Under the pieces are notes generated by a model. That model was not told the origin of the DNA and ran no database searches. It was given only the letters and a program-made list of their open reading frames with translations. From positions 62,001 to 126,000 of the forward strand of contig CAYZVO010000001.1 in the NCBI GenBank assembly GCA_964481655.1: 64,000 bases of DNA, given 5' to 3'. The translations under genes were made by a program, and so were the position numbers. This stretch comes from CALDOK01 sp964481655. Lineage in GTDB: Bacteria > Myxococcota_A > UBA796 > JAFGLY01. Positions 53,894 to 62,300 of this stretch are shown in pieces (within the stretch, counting starts at the first letter, position 1; each line of letters starts with the position of its first letter).

Positions 53894-54736
53894 ATGCGCA
53901 CCTTCCAACTGCTGACCCTCACCCTCTCCCTCTTCGCCTCGGCTGGCTGTGAGCTCGTCCTCGGCGGCGTCGACCCCGCCGACGGCGACACCGCCCCGCA
54001 GGACGACTGTGACGATGACGAGGACTGCGACGACGAGGACGAGGGCGACGACGAAGACCAGGACGACGAGGACGACGACGAAGACGAGGACGAGGACGAC
54101 GAGGAAGGCTGGGAGGCCTGGGAGGATGAGTGCGAGGCCCTCGCCGAAGAGGCCGAGGACTGCTGGCACGAGGCCGACGACGATCCCGAGCTCGCCGAGC
54201 TGTGCGAAGAGCTCGAGCACGAGGCGGAGATGTGCTTCGACGAGCTGGACGAGGCCGCCGCCGAGGCTTGGGAGGAAGAGTGCGACGAGCTGGCAGAGGC
54301 CGCCGACGCCTGCTGGGACGAAGCCGACGACGATCCCGAGCTCGCTGAAGAGTGCGAGGAGCTGGAGTACGAGGCCGAGGCCTGCTTCGAGGACCTCGAG
54401 GCCGCCCAGGAGTACGAGGGCTGGGCCGAGGACTGCGAGGCCCTCGAGGCCGAGGCCGAGTGGTGCTACGAGGAGGCCGAGGAGGACCCGGGGCTCGTCG
54501 AGCTGTGCGAGGACCTGTGGGAGGAGGCCATGTGGTGCTGGGACGAGCTCGAGGACGCCGAGCTCGAGGCCTGGTACGAAGAGTGCGAGGAGCTCGAGCT
54601 CGAAGCCGAGATGTGCTTCGACGAAGCGGACGACGACCCCGAGATCGTCGAAGAGTGCGAGGAGATCCTCGAGGAGGCGCTGTGGTGCTGGGAAGAACTC
54701 GAAGAGGAGGAGTCGTGGTCCGAGGACGACGAGTAG
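53894..54736 (+). CDS. Extremely acidic lipoprotein with four tandem twin-CX9C modules
   Basis: A 280-residue lipoprotein (leader ends ASAGC, Cys19). Residues 36-72 are almost pure Asp/Glu with two Cys. From residue 76 to the end four repeats of 50-51 residues follow. Each starts W-x3-C and has the exact spacing C-x9-C-x13-C-x9-C, at Cys 80/90/104/114, 130/140/154/164, 181/191/205/215 and 231/241/255/265. The intervening segments are helical and mostly Glu/Asp/Ala/Leu, with a DDDPEL turn between the middle cysteines. This is the twin-CX9C pattern of CHCH helical hairpins, where Cys1-Cys4 and Cys2-Cys3 pair. No named family was recognised. It leads an operon with an ECF sigma factor and a caspase-like protein. 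Confidence 0.85.
   Translation: MRTFQLLTLTLSLFASAGCELVLGGVDPADGDTAPQDDCDDDEDCDDEDEGDDEDQDDEDDDEDEDEDDEEGWEAWEDECEALAEEAEDCWHEADDDPELAELCEELEHEAEMCFDELDEAAAEAWEEECDELAEAADACWDEADDDPELAEECEELEYEAEACFEDLEAAQEYEGWAEDCEALEAEAEWCYEEAEEDPGLVELCEDLWEEAMWCWDELEDAELEAWYEECEELELEAEMCFDEADDDPEIVEECEEILEEALWCWEELEEEESWSEDDE
54119..54733 (+). repeat. Four tandem coding repeats of about 150 bases (twin-CX9C)
   Basis: Four units begin at the Trp codons 54119, 54269, 54422 and 54572 (periods 150, 153, 150 bases). The copies share Cys positions exactly and the DDDPEL turn approximately. They have diverged enough that simple recent expansion is unlikely. Confidence 0.85.
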
Positions 54737-54741
54737 CCCCC

Positions 54742-55467
54742 ATGCGTCTCGCCACCCTCGCCCTGTGCACGGTGTCGCCGCTGGCCATGACGGCCTGCGG
54801 CGACTCCCAGGTGGGCGGGGACTGGCTCGATGATCTGTTGGGCACCGAGGAGTTCCCGGCCGAGGTGGCCTGGGAGCTGCGCTGGTTCCAGGGCCAGGAT
54901 CAGCCCCTGCTGGTCGAGTGCGGCCTGCGAGAGCCCCACACCGGCCACACAGAGCTCGGCGAGATCCACTTCGGCGTGGCCGAGGTGCCCCCTCCGTGGG
55001 TCGAGGAAGCCCCCGAGGCCAGCACCTTCATCGAGGGTGAGGGGTTCGCCTACGGGATGGCCCTGATGGTGCTCACCGAGCCCGGGCCCCACGCCGACGC
55101 GGATCCCGAGCATGTTCGCACCGATCTCGACGACTCCCGCGGCACCTGGGGTGTGGCCGAGGAGTACCTGATCCTGATCGCCGACGGCGAGCCCTCCGCG
55201 CTGCGTCACGAGCTGCTGGTGGAGCCCGACGAGGGCGAGATCGTCACCGGCGTGCAGCTGGTGGGCTTCCTGCCGGAGGTCCCGCTGGGTACCGGCAGCT
55301 TCGCCGGCTCCATCTACCCCCTCGAAGAGGAAGAGCAGACCTGGCTGTGGGACGTGGGCATGCCCACCGTCCACCTGGAATTCCTCCCGGACCACCTCTG
55401 GGAGGTCTTCGAGGGCGTGGCCCTGGGCGGCGCCGAGCGCCAGCCCTGTCCGGACGAGGGGGCCTAG
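54742..55467 (+). CDS. Acidic lipoprotein of unknown function
   Basis: A 241-residue protein starting five bases after the CX9C gene. Lipoprotein leader (ALCTVSPLAMTACGDS). The mature chain is acidic, with an early WELRWFQGQDQPLLVECG segment and strand-rich stretches (GEIHFGVAEVPPPW, GVQLVGFLPEVPLG). Only two further Cys are seen (ECG and PCPDE). No family recognised. It is placed between the CX9C protein and the ECF sigma factor with a 2-base gap, which implies co-expression. Confidence 0.75.
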   Translation: MRLATLALCTVSPLAMTACGDSQVGGDWLDDLLGTEEFPAEVAWELRWFQGQDQPLLVECGLREPHTGHTELGEIHFGVAEVPPPWVEEAPEASTFIEGEGFAYGMALMVLTEPGPHADADPEHVRTDLDDSRGTWGVAEEYLILIADGEPSALRHELLVEPDEGEIVTGVQLVGFLPEVPLGTGSFAGSIYPLEEEEQTWLWDVGMPTVHLEFLPDHLWEVFEGVALGGAERQPCPDEGA

Positions 55468-55469
55468 CC

Positions 55470-55970
55470 GTGGCCCTCTCCCGCGCCGAGTTCCAGGAGC
55501 TCTACCGCAGCTACGGCCCCGCCGTGCGCGCCCGCTGTCGGGCCATCTGCGGCAACGAGGCCGACGCCGACGAGGCGCTGCAGGAGACCTTCATCCGCGC
55601 CTGGCGCGGTCGCAAGCGCTTCGACGGGCGCTACCCCCTGGCCTGGCTGCAGACCATCGGTCGCTCGGCCAGCATCGACATCATCCGCCGCCGCAAGCCC
55701 TGGTGCCACGACCCCGGTCGTTGGCTCGAGCAAGCGGCCCCGAGCACCGGCGAGGTCACGGACACCATCCAGGCCGCACGTCTGCTCGACTCCTTCAGCG
55801 CCGAGGACGCCGCCATGCTCAGGCTGCGGCACGCCGAGGGCTGGCGCATCCACGAGATCGCCGAGCACTTCGCCACGTCCTCGCGCACGGTGCGGCGCCG
55901 CCTGGAGCGGCTGGAGGCCCGCGCCCGCGCCCTGCTCACCAGCCGCCGGGAGGCCTGCCATGCGAGCTGA
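55470..55970 (+). CDS. ECF-type RNA polymerase sigma factor
   Basis: Start GTG 55470, two bases after the previous stop; 166 residues, normal for ECF sigma factors. Region 2: FQELYRSYGPAVRARCRAICGNEADADEALQETFIRAW ... PLAWLQTIGRSASIDIIRRRK. Region 4: AAMLRLRHAEGWRIHEIAEHFATSSRTVRRRLERL. Its own promoter target should lie in this operon, but I could not identify it. The next gene starts 11 bases before its stop and encodes a probable anti-sigma factor. Confidence 0.93.
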   Translation: MALSRAEFQELYRSYGPAVRARCRAICGNEADADEALQETFIRAWRGRKRFDGRYPLAWLQTIGRSASIDIIRRRKPWCHDPGRWLEQAAPSTGEVTDTIQAARLLDSFSAEDAAMLRLRHAEGWRIHEIAEHFATSSRTVRRRLERLEARARALLTSRREACHAS

Positions 55971-56715
55971 CGCTTCCACCCCTGTCACCCTCCTCGAGCT
56001 CGAGCACTGGGCCCTGGGTCGTCTCGACCCCGAGCGTGCAGCGGCCCTCGAGGCCCTGGGTGCCGACGATCCCGATCTGAAGGCCCGCATGGAGCGGGTC
56101 CAGCGGCAGATCCAGGACGCGAGCCTCGATCTCCCACCCCTCGAGCTGCCCGAAGAGGACGAGGCCCCGGCCCGCGCTGGCTGGCTGGCCTGGCTGTCCC
56201 GCCCGGCCTTCGGGGGGCTGGCCGTGGCCCTGGCGGCCGCCGTCGCGCTGGTGGTGGTGCTGGTGCCCGATCGCCCGGTCGAGGACCCGGACACCTGGCG
56301 CGGTGGGGAGGTCATGGACCTCGAGCTCATGCGTGTGCGCCTGGGCCAGGCGTCACCCCAAGGGGCGCTGGTCAGCGCCCAGCCCGGGGATCGCCTCCAG
56401 TTCACCATCAGTGCGCCCTCCGCCGGTTGGTTGCAGATCTACGATCTACAGGACGACGGCGTGGTGCAGGCCTGGCTCGAGCCGATCCAGATCGAGGCCA
56501 AGACGCCGATGGAGCGCGCCGTGCTGCTGGACGACTACGCCGGCTCCGAGCGCATCTTCTTCCTGATCTCGAGCGAGCCGGTGCCCCTGCAGCGGGTCGA
56601 GCAGGCCGCCCAGCAAGCCTTCCACCAGCCGCTGCCCGCCCTGGACCGCCTGCCGGGCCTGGGCGCCGGCGTCCTGCAGCGCTCGGTGCTGGTCATCAAG
56701 GAGCCCAACCCGTGA
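55960..56715 (+). CDS. Membrane anti-sigma-like protein with DUF4384-like C-terminus
   Basis: A 251-residue protein overlapping the sigma gene. The N-terminus (LLELEHWALGRLDPERAAALEALGADDPDLKARMERV) is typical of anti-sigma factors. One membrane segment follows (about 86-106, FGGLAVALAAAVALVVVLVP). Outside the membrane is a DUF4384-like beta domain (GDRLQFTISAPSAGWLQIYDLQDDGVVQAWLEP, LDDYAGSERIFFLISSEP). It would hold the ECF sigma factor at the membrane and sense an extracytoplasmic cue. No zinc-binding HxxxCxxC motif is seen. Its stop overlaps the caspase start. Confidence 0.83.
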   Translation: MRADASTPVTLLELEHWALGRLDPERAAALEALGADDPDLKARMERVQRQIQDASLDLPPLELPEEDEAPARAGWLAWLSRPAFGGLAVALAAAVALVVVLVPDRPVEDPDTWRGGEVMDLELMRVRLGQASPQGALVSAQPGDRLQFTISAPSAGWLQIYDLQDDGVVQAWLEPIQIEAKTPMERAVLLDDYAGSERIFFLISSEPVPLQRVEQAAQQAFHQPLPALDRLPGLGAGVLQRSVLVIKEPNP

Positions 56716-58334
56716 TCGCTCGTCGCCTGCTGGCACTGCTCACCTGCCTGCTGTTCGCTCTCCCCGCCCACGCCGGCACCGTCCGGCTCGGGCTGTTCGT
56801 GGGGGCCAACATCGGCTTCGGCGAGGACGAGCCTCTGATGCACGCCGAGGACGAGGCCCACGACCTGGCCCGGGTCTTCCAGGAGATGGGCGACCTGAAC
56901 CGAGAACGCACCATCATCCTGCAGGGGGTCACCGCCCCCGAGCTGCGCGAGGCCATGCACCAGGTCGAGGCCCAGGTGCGCGAGGTCACCGCCCACGGCG
57001 ACGAGGCGATGCTGGTCTTCTACTACACCGGCCACGCCAGCCAGCAGGGCCTGCACCTGACCGGGACCCTGCTGCCCATGGAGACCCTGCGGCTGTGGCT
57101 CGAGGACAGCGCCGCCCGGGTGCGGCTCGCGTTCGTCGACGCCTGCGAGAGCGGCAGCCTGGCCCGCACCCGGGGTGGAACCCCGGTCGAGGCCATCGCC
57201 ATCACCGTCGACGACGCCCTGACCATGTCCGGTCTGGCCGTGGTGACCTCCACCGGCCCCATGAGCGTGGCCCGGGAGTCCGACAGCTTCGGCGGCGGGG
57301 TCTTCTCCCGCGCCCTGCTGTCGGGCCTGCGAGGCAGCGCGGATGGCGACGGTGACGGCGTGGTGACCCTCGAGGAAGCCTACGACCACGCCTTCGCCGA
57401 GACCGTGGTCGGCACCGCCGGGGGCTCAGGCTCCATCCAGCGGCCCGAGTACCGCTACGAGCTCGAGGGGGTGGGTCAGGTGGTGCTCACCCGCATCCCC
57501 GAGCGGGCCGCCGGGCTCATCCTGCCCGAGGAGCTCGAGGGGGTCTACGCGGTGGTCTCCGTGACCAACGGCCAGGTCGTGGCCCGGGTGGACAAGCAGC
57601 CGGGCGAGGTCCGGCGCCTGGCCCTGCCCACCGGGCGCTACCTGGTGCGCAAGGTGCGCCGAGAGGACGTGCTGCTCGCCGAGCTCGACCTGGTCTGGGG
57701 CGGCGACCGCTGGCTGGACGACACCCAGATGTCCTCGGTCTCCCTGGGGGACCCGCTGGCCCGCGGTGGCTGGGCGCCCCGCCCCCTGCGGCTCAGCGGC
57801 CGCTTCGTGGCGGGCTCACCCTTCATCCAGGAGAACCCCTGGACCATGGGCGGTGAGCTCGAGCTGCGGGCCCGCTTGCGGCCGACCCTGGCCCTGGCCG
57901 TCATCGCCGGGCACAAGACCGGCGCTCGCTACGAGTGGGAGGGCCAGCTGCGGCTGGACGCCACCCACCTCGGCCTCGGCTTGTACACCGAGCGCCACCT
58001 GCAGCGCCTCGATCTGAGCTTCGGCGGTGGCCTGTCCGGCGCCTCCCTGCTTCAGGTGGTGAACTACCTCGAGTACGACGACGACGACTACGCGATCTGG
58101 GACGAGGAGATCTTCCGCGCCTGGCAGCTGGTCCCCGGGGCCTGGGCCTTCGCGGGCGTGCACCTGCCGGTGGGCCCGGCCGTGGGGCTGGAGCTCGGCC
58201 TGCGCGCCAGCCTGTACCGGGCCTGGGTGAACGACAGCGCCAACTTCTTCGTCGAGGGGCAAGCCATGGCCGGCCTCGCCTGGAGCTTCGGTGGCAAGAA
58301 GCTGGCGCGGGTGTCCAGCTCCGAAGATCAGTAG
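56712..58334 (+). CDS. Exported caspase-fold protein with barrel-like C-terminus
   Basis: Start GTG 56712 in the previous stop; 540 residues. A signal peptide (ARRLLALLTCLLFALPAHA) sends it out of the cytoplasm. The caspase (C14) domain has VGANIGFGEDEPLMHAEDEA-type opening, His108 in YYTGHAS and Cys145 in VDACESG, followed by a calcium-type DGDGDGVVTLEEA loop. From about residue 275 it becomes strand-rich (LEGVYAVVSVTNGQVVARV, RPLRLSGRFVAG ... GLELGLRASLYRAW) and ends SGGGLAWSF-like, which resembles a C-terminal outer-membrane barrel or domain. It should be a Cys peptidase specific for basic residues, by family. Last gene of the ECF operon. Confidence 0.88.
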   Translation: MIARRLLALLTCLLFALPAHAGTVRLGLFVGANIGFGEDEPLMHAEDEAHDLARVFQEMGDLNRERTIILQGVTAPELREAMHQVEAQVREVTAHGDEAMLVFYYTGHASQQGLHLTGTLLPMETLRLWLEDSAARVRLAFVDACESGSLARTRGGTPVEAIAITVDDALTMSGLAVVTSTGPMSVARESDSFGGGVFSRALLSGLRGSADGDGDGVVTLEEAYDHAFAETVVGTAGGSGSIQRPEYRYELEGVGQVVLTRIPERAAGLILPEELEGVYAVVSVTNGQVVARVDKQPGEVRRLALPTGRYLVRKVRREDVLLAELDLVWGGDRWLDDTQMSSVSLGDPLARGGWAPRPLRLSGRFVAGSPFIQENPWTMGGELELRARLRPTLALAVIAGHKTGARYEWEGQLRLDATHLGLGLYTERHLQRLDLSFGGGLSGASLLQVVNYLEYDDDDYAIWDEEIFRAWQLVPGAWAFAGVHLPVGPAVGLELGLRASLYRAWVNDSANFFVEGQAMAGLAWSFGGKKLARVSSSEDQ

Positions 58335-59203
58335 CAGGCCTGCTGGGATCCGATCCGCAGCGCGAAGGCCCGATCCTGGCCGGCGTCGGCGAGGCCCTCG
58401 GTCCAGCGGGTGACCTGCAGGACCTCCGCGGGGGTCCGGTGGGGCAGGTAGGCGTCGACGATGGCGGCGGGCACGACGATGCTGCCGTCCTCGGGAGAGT
58501 CGCAGCGGATCATCGGGCCGTTGCCCGCGTGGTAGACGGCGATGACCTCGAGGGTCACGGTGGCAGGGGCCGCGGCCGGCTCCCAGGTGATCTCCCAGTC
58601 CTGGCCCGACTCCGGGGGGGCGTCGCAGTCCATGCTGGTGCTGATGCTGGCCGGCACCTGGGCGCTGGTGTCGAAGGCCGGGAGCTCGGCCCCCGCGGCG
58701 CTCAGGGTCAGCGTATCGCCGGGCTGCAGGGTGTCGGCGGCGGGGCTCTCGCTGGGGCTGAGCAGCCCGGAGACGAGCTGGTAGTCGAGGTTCAGGGAGG
58801 GGCCCTCGACGCCCATCGCGCCCGGGTCCAGCTGACTCCACCAGGGCTCGCAGCTGTCGGTGGGGGCGCAGTACTCGTCGTCTCCGCAGCCGCCGTCGCA
58901 GAACCCGTGGGCCCAGGAGTCCACCAGGACGCACTCTCCGTCCTCCTGCAGCAGCTCGCTGCTGTACTCCCACAGCTCGCCCCAGCGCTGCCACGTCGGC
59001 ACCCGGTCCATGGGGCCCCAGCCGTAGGCGCTGACCATGGTCGTGCCCGGGCTGTCCAGGCGCTCGATGGCGACGAGGGGGATGGCCCCGATCACGCCGG
59101 GATCGCTGGTGATGGGCGCGGTGTCGTCTGGAACGCTGGAGTCCTGGCTGGGGGACGGGCAGGCGCCCAGCAGGGCGAGGGTCAGGGCGGACAAGCTGCG
59201 CAT
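58328..59203 (-). CDS. Lipoprotein of unknown function
   Basis: A 291-residue lipoprotein (LTLALLGACPSPSQ) with a Ser/Asp/Thr linker. It carries a Cys-rich segment at about residues 92-120 (CVLVDSWAHGFCDGGCGDDEYCAPTDSCEPWW) that looks disulfide-knotted. The rest is beta-rich (GDTLTLSAAGAELPAFD, ATVTLEVIAVYHAG). No family recognised. Its stop overlaps the caspase gene end by 7 bases in a convergent arrangement. Confidence 0.72.
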   Translation of the reverse strand: MRSLSALTLALLGACPSPSQDSSVPDDTAPITSDPGVIGAIPLVAIERLDSPGTTMVSAYGWGPMDRVPTWQRWGELWEYSSELLQEDGECVLVDSWAHGFCDGGCGDDEYCAPTDSCEPWWSQLDPGAMGVEGPSLNLDYQLVSGLLSPSESPAADTLQPGDTLTLSAAGAELPAFDTSAQVPASISTSMDCDAPPESGQDWEITWEPAAAPATVTLEVIAVYHAGNGPMIRCDSPEDGSIVVPAAIVDAYLPHRTPAEVLQVTRWTEGLADAGQDRAFALRIGSQQACY

Positions 59204-59339
59204 CGCGGGCTCCGGATCGGACCTTCGGAGTGTAGCGCGGTGACCCGATCCGCGGCCTGAAAGGGCGCTGTCGGTGCCGTGGGCGCAGCGTGACATTAGG
59301 CATGCTTCAGGCTTTCACTCGTCCGTCGGAGGGAAGTGT

Positions 59340-62300
59340 ATGCCCCTGCTCCTGCTGCTCTGCTGTTGGCTGGCCCTGGTCCCGGCCATCGCACAGGAAC
59401 AGGTCGACCCCGCGCTGCAGCGCGCCGCCCTCCAGCAGGATCTGCTGCCGGCCCTCGCCGCCCGCAGCCAGGCCGCCCAGGCGCGCATCGACGCCGCTGA
59501 GCGCTGGTTCGCGGGCGAGGGCGCTTGGACCGAGGCCTTCCCGGATCTCGCCGGCGCCCCCATCGGCGACCCGGCCTTCTCGCGGGCGCTGGCCTGGCAG
59601 CTGCAGGAGCGCGCCGAGCAGCGCGCCACCGAGCAGGCCGCCGTGGCCCCCGTCGGCCTCGAGGGAGCCGACGACGCCCTGCTCGATCGCTGGCGTGGCG
59701 CCCTCGCCGATGCCTGTGGCCTCGAGGAGCGCGCCGACCAGCTCGAGCAGCGCTTCGTGGCTGGGCTGAGGGCGGGGCTCCAGCGGGCGCCGGGGCTGCA
59801 GCAGGCCGCCATCGAGCAGCAGCTCGCCAGCTGGACCCCGCTGCTCGCGGCCGCCGAGGATCCCGACGCCAGCCCCGAGGAACTGGCCCTCGCCGCCGCC
59901 GCCGGGGGCGCCCAGGCGGAGCTCGAGCGGCTGCGCCAGCTGGCCTGGCGGGCCGCCACCGTCCCCGGGGACGACGCCCTGGGGTTGGCGGTCGCCGAGC
60001 AGCTCGCGGCGCTCCCCGAGCAGCTCCCCGAGGATCCCGTCGAGTCCCTGGAGCTCCCGGCGCGCGTGGATCGGCTCGAGCGGGTGGCCCCGCTGCTGGC
60101 TCCGGATCAGCGCGCCGCCGTCGACGCCCTGGTGCTCGGCCACGAGCAGCTCGCCCTGGGCGCCGAGAAGCAGCGGCTCGAGGCCGCCCTCGCCGCCGAG
60201 GACGCGGCGGCTGCCCCCGGCGAGGATCTCCCGGTGGAGCAGCTCGAGCAGCAGGTCCTCGAGCTCCACGAGACCCTCGAGCGCGCCCGCAAGGAGCTGG
60301 GAGGCGAGCTCCACGAGGCGGGCCAGGACGGCATGCATCAGGAGGTCGCCCAGCTCCGGGTCTGGCTCGAGGAGAAGCGCCTGGCCGCCCGGCAGGGGGC
60401 CCTCGAGCGTGCCCGCCGCCTGGCCAACGCCGGGCTCGAGCAGGAGCAGAACGAGGCCCGGCTGACCGAAGCTCGGCGCGAGGCCGACCTCGCCCAGCAG
60501 AAGGCCGACGAAGAAGCCGAGCGCGCCTCCCAGGCCGAGGCGGTCCTGCGCCAGCAGGTGGCCCAGCTCCGGGGTGAGATCGCGGATCTCGTCGAGGGCG
60601 AGGCCACCCGCAGGGACGCGGCGCTGGCGTCCATCGACGCCCTGGGGGCTCGGCTCGAGAGCCAGGCCGACGCGCTGCACGCGGCGATGTCTCTGCCTCC
60701 CCTCGACCCACAGCGGCAGGTGCGCATCGACGATGCCTACCTGGGCCTGCGCCAGATCGTCGACGAGCTCCGCGACGACGTGTCCGCCCGGGTGAGCGTG
60801 CTCGACGCGCTGCAGGCCGAAGGCGACAGACGCCTCGAGCGGCTCGAGGGCGCCACCCCCGCGGTCGATGTCCAGGCGAGCTCGGGTCCCATCCGGGAGC
60901 TCACGATCGACGCCCAGACCGCGCGGGGCGATCTCGCGCTGGCGCTGCAGGAGCGGGAGCGCAACGCCGACGACGAGATCGGCGCGGTGCTGCGGATGCT
61001 GCGCGGCGCCAAGGTGCAGCGTCGCGTCGGCCGCGGCGAGGCCTCCGTCAGCGCCCGGCGGGATGTCTCCCGGACCTTCCTGCCCGAGCTGGTGGCCGAG
61101 CTCGCCGAGTTGCCGACCCGCGTGGGGCATCAGCTGCGGCAGGCGGGCCCCTGGCTGCGCTCGCTGCCCGGCAAGCTGCTGGACCTCGCGGCCATCTGGG
61201 TGCTGCTCGCCGGCTCCGTCGAGCTGTTCCTGCTCGGCTTGCTCTGGGTCTGGCTGCGGCGCGCGGCGCCGGGCTGGCTCGAGCGCCTGCTGGCCCAGGC
61301 CCACGAGGCCTCCCAGGATCGCGACGCCCGGGGCCTGCCCCGCTGGCTGGCCCTGCAGGCTCAGCGCTGGCTCGAGCCCGGTGACCTCTCCCGCCTCGGG
61401 CGCCCGTGGGGTGCCCTGGTCCAGGCCCTGGTCGACGCCCTCGCCGCCTGGCAGCTGGCTCGCTTCCTCACCGAGGCCCCGGCCATCGTCGCCCTGATGG
61501 CCTGGGGCTTCGCCGCCGTGATCGCCTGGCGCGCGCTCCCCACCGTGGTCCCGGCCATGCTGGCCACGCCCGACGAGCAGCGACCGTCGCTGCGGGTCCT
61601 GTCCCCGGCCGCCCGCGAACGGGTGCTGTGGACCGGACGCCTGGTGGTGGGCTGGTGGCTGGTGCTGGTGCTCTGCCAGGTGGCGGCCCTGCGCCTGCTC
61701 GACGCCGATCGGGTGCTCGAGCTGGTCAACGCGGTGGGGACCATCGCCTTCTGGGTCATCGTCGTGGTGGCCCTGCATCGCTGGAGCCCCGCGCTGGTGC
61801 ACGCCCTGGGGGAGCAGCCCGACAGCCGCCTGGTGCGCTGGGCTGGCCGCAGCTCGAGCTCCTGGCTGCTGCGCACCCTCCAGGGGGCGACGGCCCTGGG
61901 CCTGCTCGCCAGTCAACACGCCGCCCGCCTCGGGACCCGGCTGGCCGGCGGCGGCCCCAGCATGTCCCGGCTGGCCGCGCTGGTGGCCCGGCGGCAGCTC
62001 CGGGACACCACCGAGCGCCGCGGTGTCCCCCTCGAGCCCGCCCTCATCGAACGGCTCGAGGCCATGCGCCCACCCCTGGCTGGCGTGGAGCAGGTCCACG
62101 GTGAGTTGGTGGAGGCCCACGCGGCATGGCTCGACAGCCGCCGTCGGGGCCTGCACGTGGTCACCGGCGACCGCGGCCTGGGGCGCTCCACCCTGCTGCG
62201 CCGTGTAGGCCAGGCCCTGGTCACCGAGCACAAGGTGCTCAACCTGCAGGTGGAGCGCCGCATCGACGGGCCCGAGCAGGCGCGGGCCTGGCTGGCCAGC

